Source: an uncultured Myxococcales bacterium (lineage in GTDB: Bacteria; Myxococcota_A; UBA9042). From it: a stretch of DNA of 64,000 nucleotides. The notes beneath the pieces were generated by a model, which saw nothing but the letters and a program-made list of their open reading frames with translations, was not told the origin of the DNA and made no database searches. The stretch spans positions 1-64,000 of the forward strand of contig CAITYF010000106.1 in the NCBI GenBank assembly GCA_903896545.1. Reading direction: 5' to 3'. The first letter of the stretch is position 1. The number at the start of each line of letters is the position of its first letter. A program made the translations under genes and the position numbers. Shown here piece after piece: positions 62,767 through 64,000 of this stretch.

Positions 62767-64000
62767 CAGTAATCCCGTTCTCTTGCGGCGCGAAACACCT
62801 TGCCGGCGTTCTTGCATTCCTGCCGTGCGGCAAATTCCAGGTGGCGCGTCGCCAGCGGCTTGCCCTCCGCGGCTGCCTGATACGCCGCGCGCAGCACCGC
62901 GTTCTTGATGTGACCGCCCGACAGCTCAAAACGCTCGCCCAAGTCATCCCAGTCCACGTCGTCGTCCACCGGGCACGCCTTGGGAATCAGCGTTTGCCAA
63001 ATGTGCGCGCGGTCCTCGCGTTCGGGGAACGGAAAGTGGACCTTGAAGCCGATGCGCCGCTGAAACGCCTTGTCGATATTCTTCTCCAGATTCGTCGTCA
63101 GCAGCACGATGCCTTCAAAATTCTCGATCTCTTGCAGCAAAATGTTCGTCGCCATGTTGCTGTAGCGATCCACGGACGAGTCCACTTTGGTGCGGCTGGC
63201 AAAAAGCGAGTCCGCTTCGTCAAAAAGCAGAATGCCGTGCGAAGCGCGCGCGGACTCAAAGATCTTCTCGATGTTCTTCTCCGTCTCGCCGATCCACTTG
63301 GACACGACGCGCGGAATGGAGATCTGAAAGAGCTGCTGGTCCAATTCGTGCGCCAGAATCGTGGCGCAGAGCGTTTTGCCCGTGCCCGGCTCGCCAGAAA
63401 AGAGCGCGATCAGGCCCTTGCCCGTCGACATCTTTTGGCCAAAACCCCAGTGGTGCAGCACGGTGCCGCGGTGTTTGGCCGCCGTAAACAGCTCTTCGAT
63501 GTCGTCTCGCGTCTCCGGCGGCACAACGAGATCGGACAGCGTCAGGTCGTACTTCCGCCGCACGGCGTACTCGTCCAGGCTCGCGCGGATCTGCTCGTGG
63601 CAGGCACGGCGCAAGATCTCGTGCGTCATCGTCGGCGTCAGCGGATCGGCGGCCATCGCGCGGTTCACCGCGACCTGCATCGCGTTGCGGATGAGCGCGC
63701 CGGGAAACGCGTACTGACCGGCGAGCGCTTCCACGTCACAATCCGTGGCGAACGTCACGCCGTCAGGGCGGTGCAACCGGAAAATGCGGGCGCGTTCCGC
63801 CGCCGCGGGCGTCTCCAAAATCAGCCGCTGCACGACAAAACGGTCAACCAGCGCGTCCAGCGCACCCGTGTCGCGCGACGTCAGCACGACGATCCCCGAA
63901 TGCCCGGCAAACGCTTCTTGCAAGAGCCCCAGACGCGTCGCACCCTTGCCGCAGAGCGTGTCGATGCCGTCCAGCACCAGGATCGCGCCGCCCAAGCGCG
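62766..64000 (-). CDS. Tandem AAA ATPase (5' end outside window)
   Basis: The frame is open at the right edge, so the N-terminus is missing. The last ~250 residues form a complete AAA domain: Walker A GEPGTGKT, Walker [12 protein letters not shown], sensor [20 protein letters not shown] with an Arg finger, and a C-terminal helical lid. The visible upstream part looks like the end of another AAA module ([18 protein letters not shown], a lid-like helix bundle), giving a tandem arrangement. It resembles ClpX/p97-type or transport-associated AAA proteins. The coupled SGNH-hydrolase gene is downstream. Confidence 0.85.
   Translation of the reverse strand, partial: RLGGAILVLDGIDTLCGKGATRLGLLQEAFAGHSGIVVLTSRDTGALDALVDRFVVQRLILETPAAAERARIFRLHRPDGVTFATDCDVEALAGQYAFPGALIRNAMQVAVNRAMAADPLTPTMTHEILRRACHEQIRASLDEYAVRRKYDLTLSDLVVPPETRDDIEELFTAAKHRGTVLHHWGFGQKMSTGKGLIALFSGEPGTGKTLCATILAHELDQQLFQISIPRVVSKWIGETEKNIEKIFESARASHGILLFDEADSLFASRTKVDSSVDRYSNMATNILLQEIENFEGIVLLTTNLEKNIDKAFQRRIGFKVHFPFPEREDRAHIWQTLIPKACPVDDDVDWDDLGERFELSGGHIKNAVLRAAYQAAAEGKPLATRHLEFAARQECKNAGKVFRAARERDY

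Overview
The window is GC-rich chromosomal DNA with no rRNA, tRNA, CRISPR or insertion sequence that I could recognise. It most likely comes from a myxobacterium or a close relative (Myxococcota and neighbouring 'deltaproteobacterial' lineages). The support is: two proteins ending in MYXO-CTERM-like sorting signals (Cys, one membrane helix, Arg cluster), an AgmX/PglI-type C-terminal domain protein, a Ser/Thr kinase fused to PEGA and ATPase modules, several Cys-rich lipoproteins (one with an NGVDDDCDG motif), FHA/TPR and Sel1 proteins, and an S8 protease with FG-GAP repeats. Genes are densely packed, with many ATGA/GTGA overlaps.

Layout. 1-2.8 kb: C-terminal part of a Ser/Thr kinase with a degenerate ATPase module. 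2.9-3.6 kb: rplU-rpmA behind a good promoter. 3.9-7.6 kb: FHA/TPR membrane protein, single-domain response regulator and phospholipase D-like lipoprotein, tightly coupled. 7.6-9.3 kb: Cys-rich lipoprotein flanked by inverted copies of a structured ~110 bp element. 9.3-12.8 kb: outer membrane beta-barrel protein, two-domain SpeD-like protein, LolA-like protein and a small Cys protein. 13-19.6 kb: Sel1 protein, then on the minus strand a large surface subtilase followed by two small genes. 19.8-30.2 kb: priA, then bacterial alpha-2-macroglobulin coupled to pbpC. 30.3-33.4 kb: cofactor genes nadC-birA and coaX-queE. 33.5-37 kb: pyruvate kinase and a secreted ankyrin/RCC1 protein. 37.1-43.1 kb: gltD-gltB. 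43.2-47.2 kb: bioB-bioF-bioD-bioA. 47.2-49 kb: an ABC exporter half-transporter. 49.1-49.6 kb: three 138 bp tandem repeats, each carrying a strong hairpin. 49.6-52 kb: a P-loop protein of unknown function coupled to selA. 52.1-57 kb: an envelope cluster (small exported protein, AgmX-tail protein, TPR lipoprotein, Cys-rich lipoprotein, matrixin-like protease). 57-64 kb: GT39 glycosyltransferase, zinc-ribbon pseudokinase, SCP2-like protein, SGNH-hydrolase lipoprotein and a tandem AAA ATPase cut by the right edge.

How the genes work together. Housekeeping metabolism (biotin, NAD, CoA, queuosine, glutamate, pyruvate kinase) alternates with a large envelope and surface repertoire. Biotin synthesis (bioBFDA) and biotin attachment (birA) are both present but in separate operons, and this BirA has no DNA-binding domain. 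The macroglobulin/PBP1C pair is a known periplasmic defence and repair arrangement. The presence of selA implies selenocysteine use, but selB, selD and selC are not in the window. The least explained items are the 138 bp hairpin repeats, the inverted structured elements around 7.7 and 9.2 kb, the P-loop partner of selA, the two-domain SpeD-like protein and the zinc-ribbon pseudokinase.
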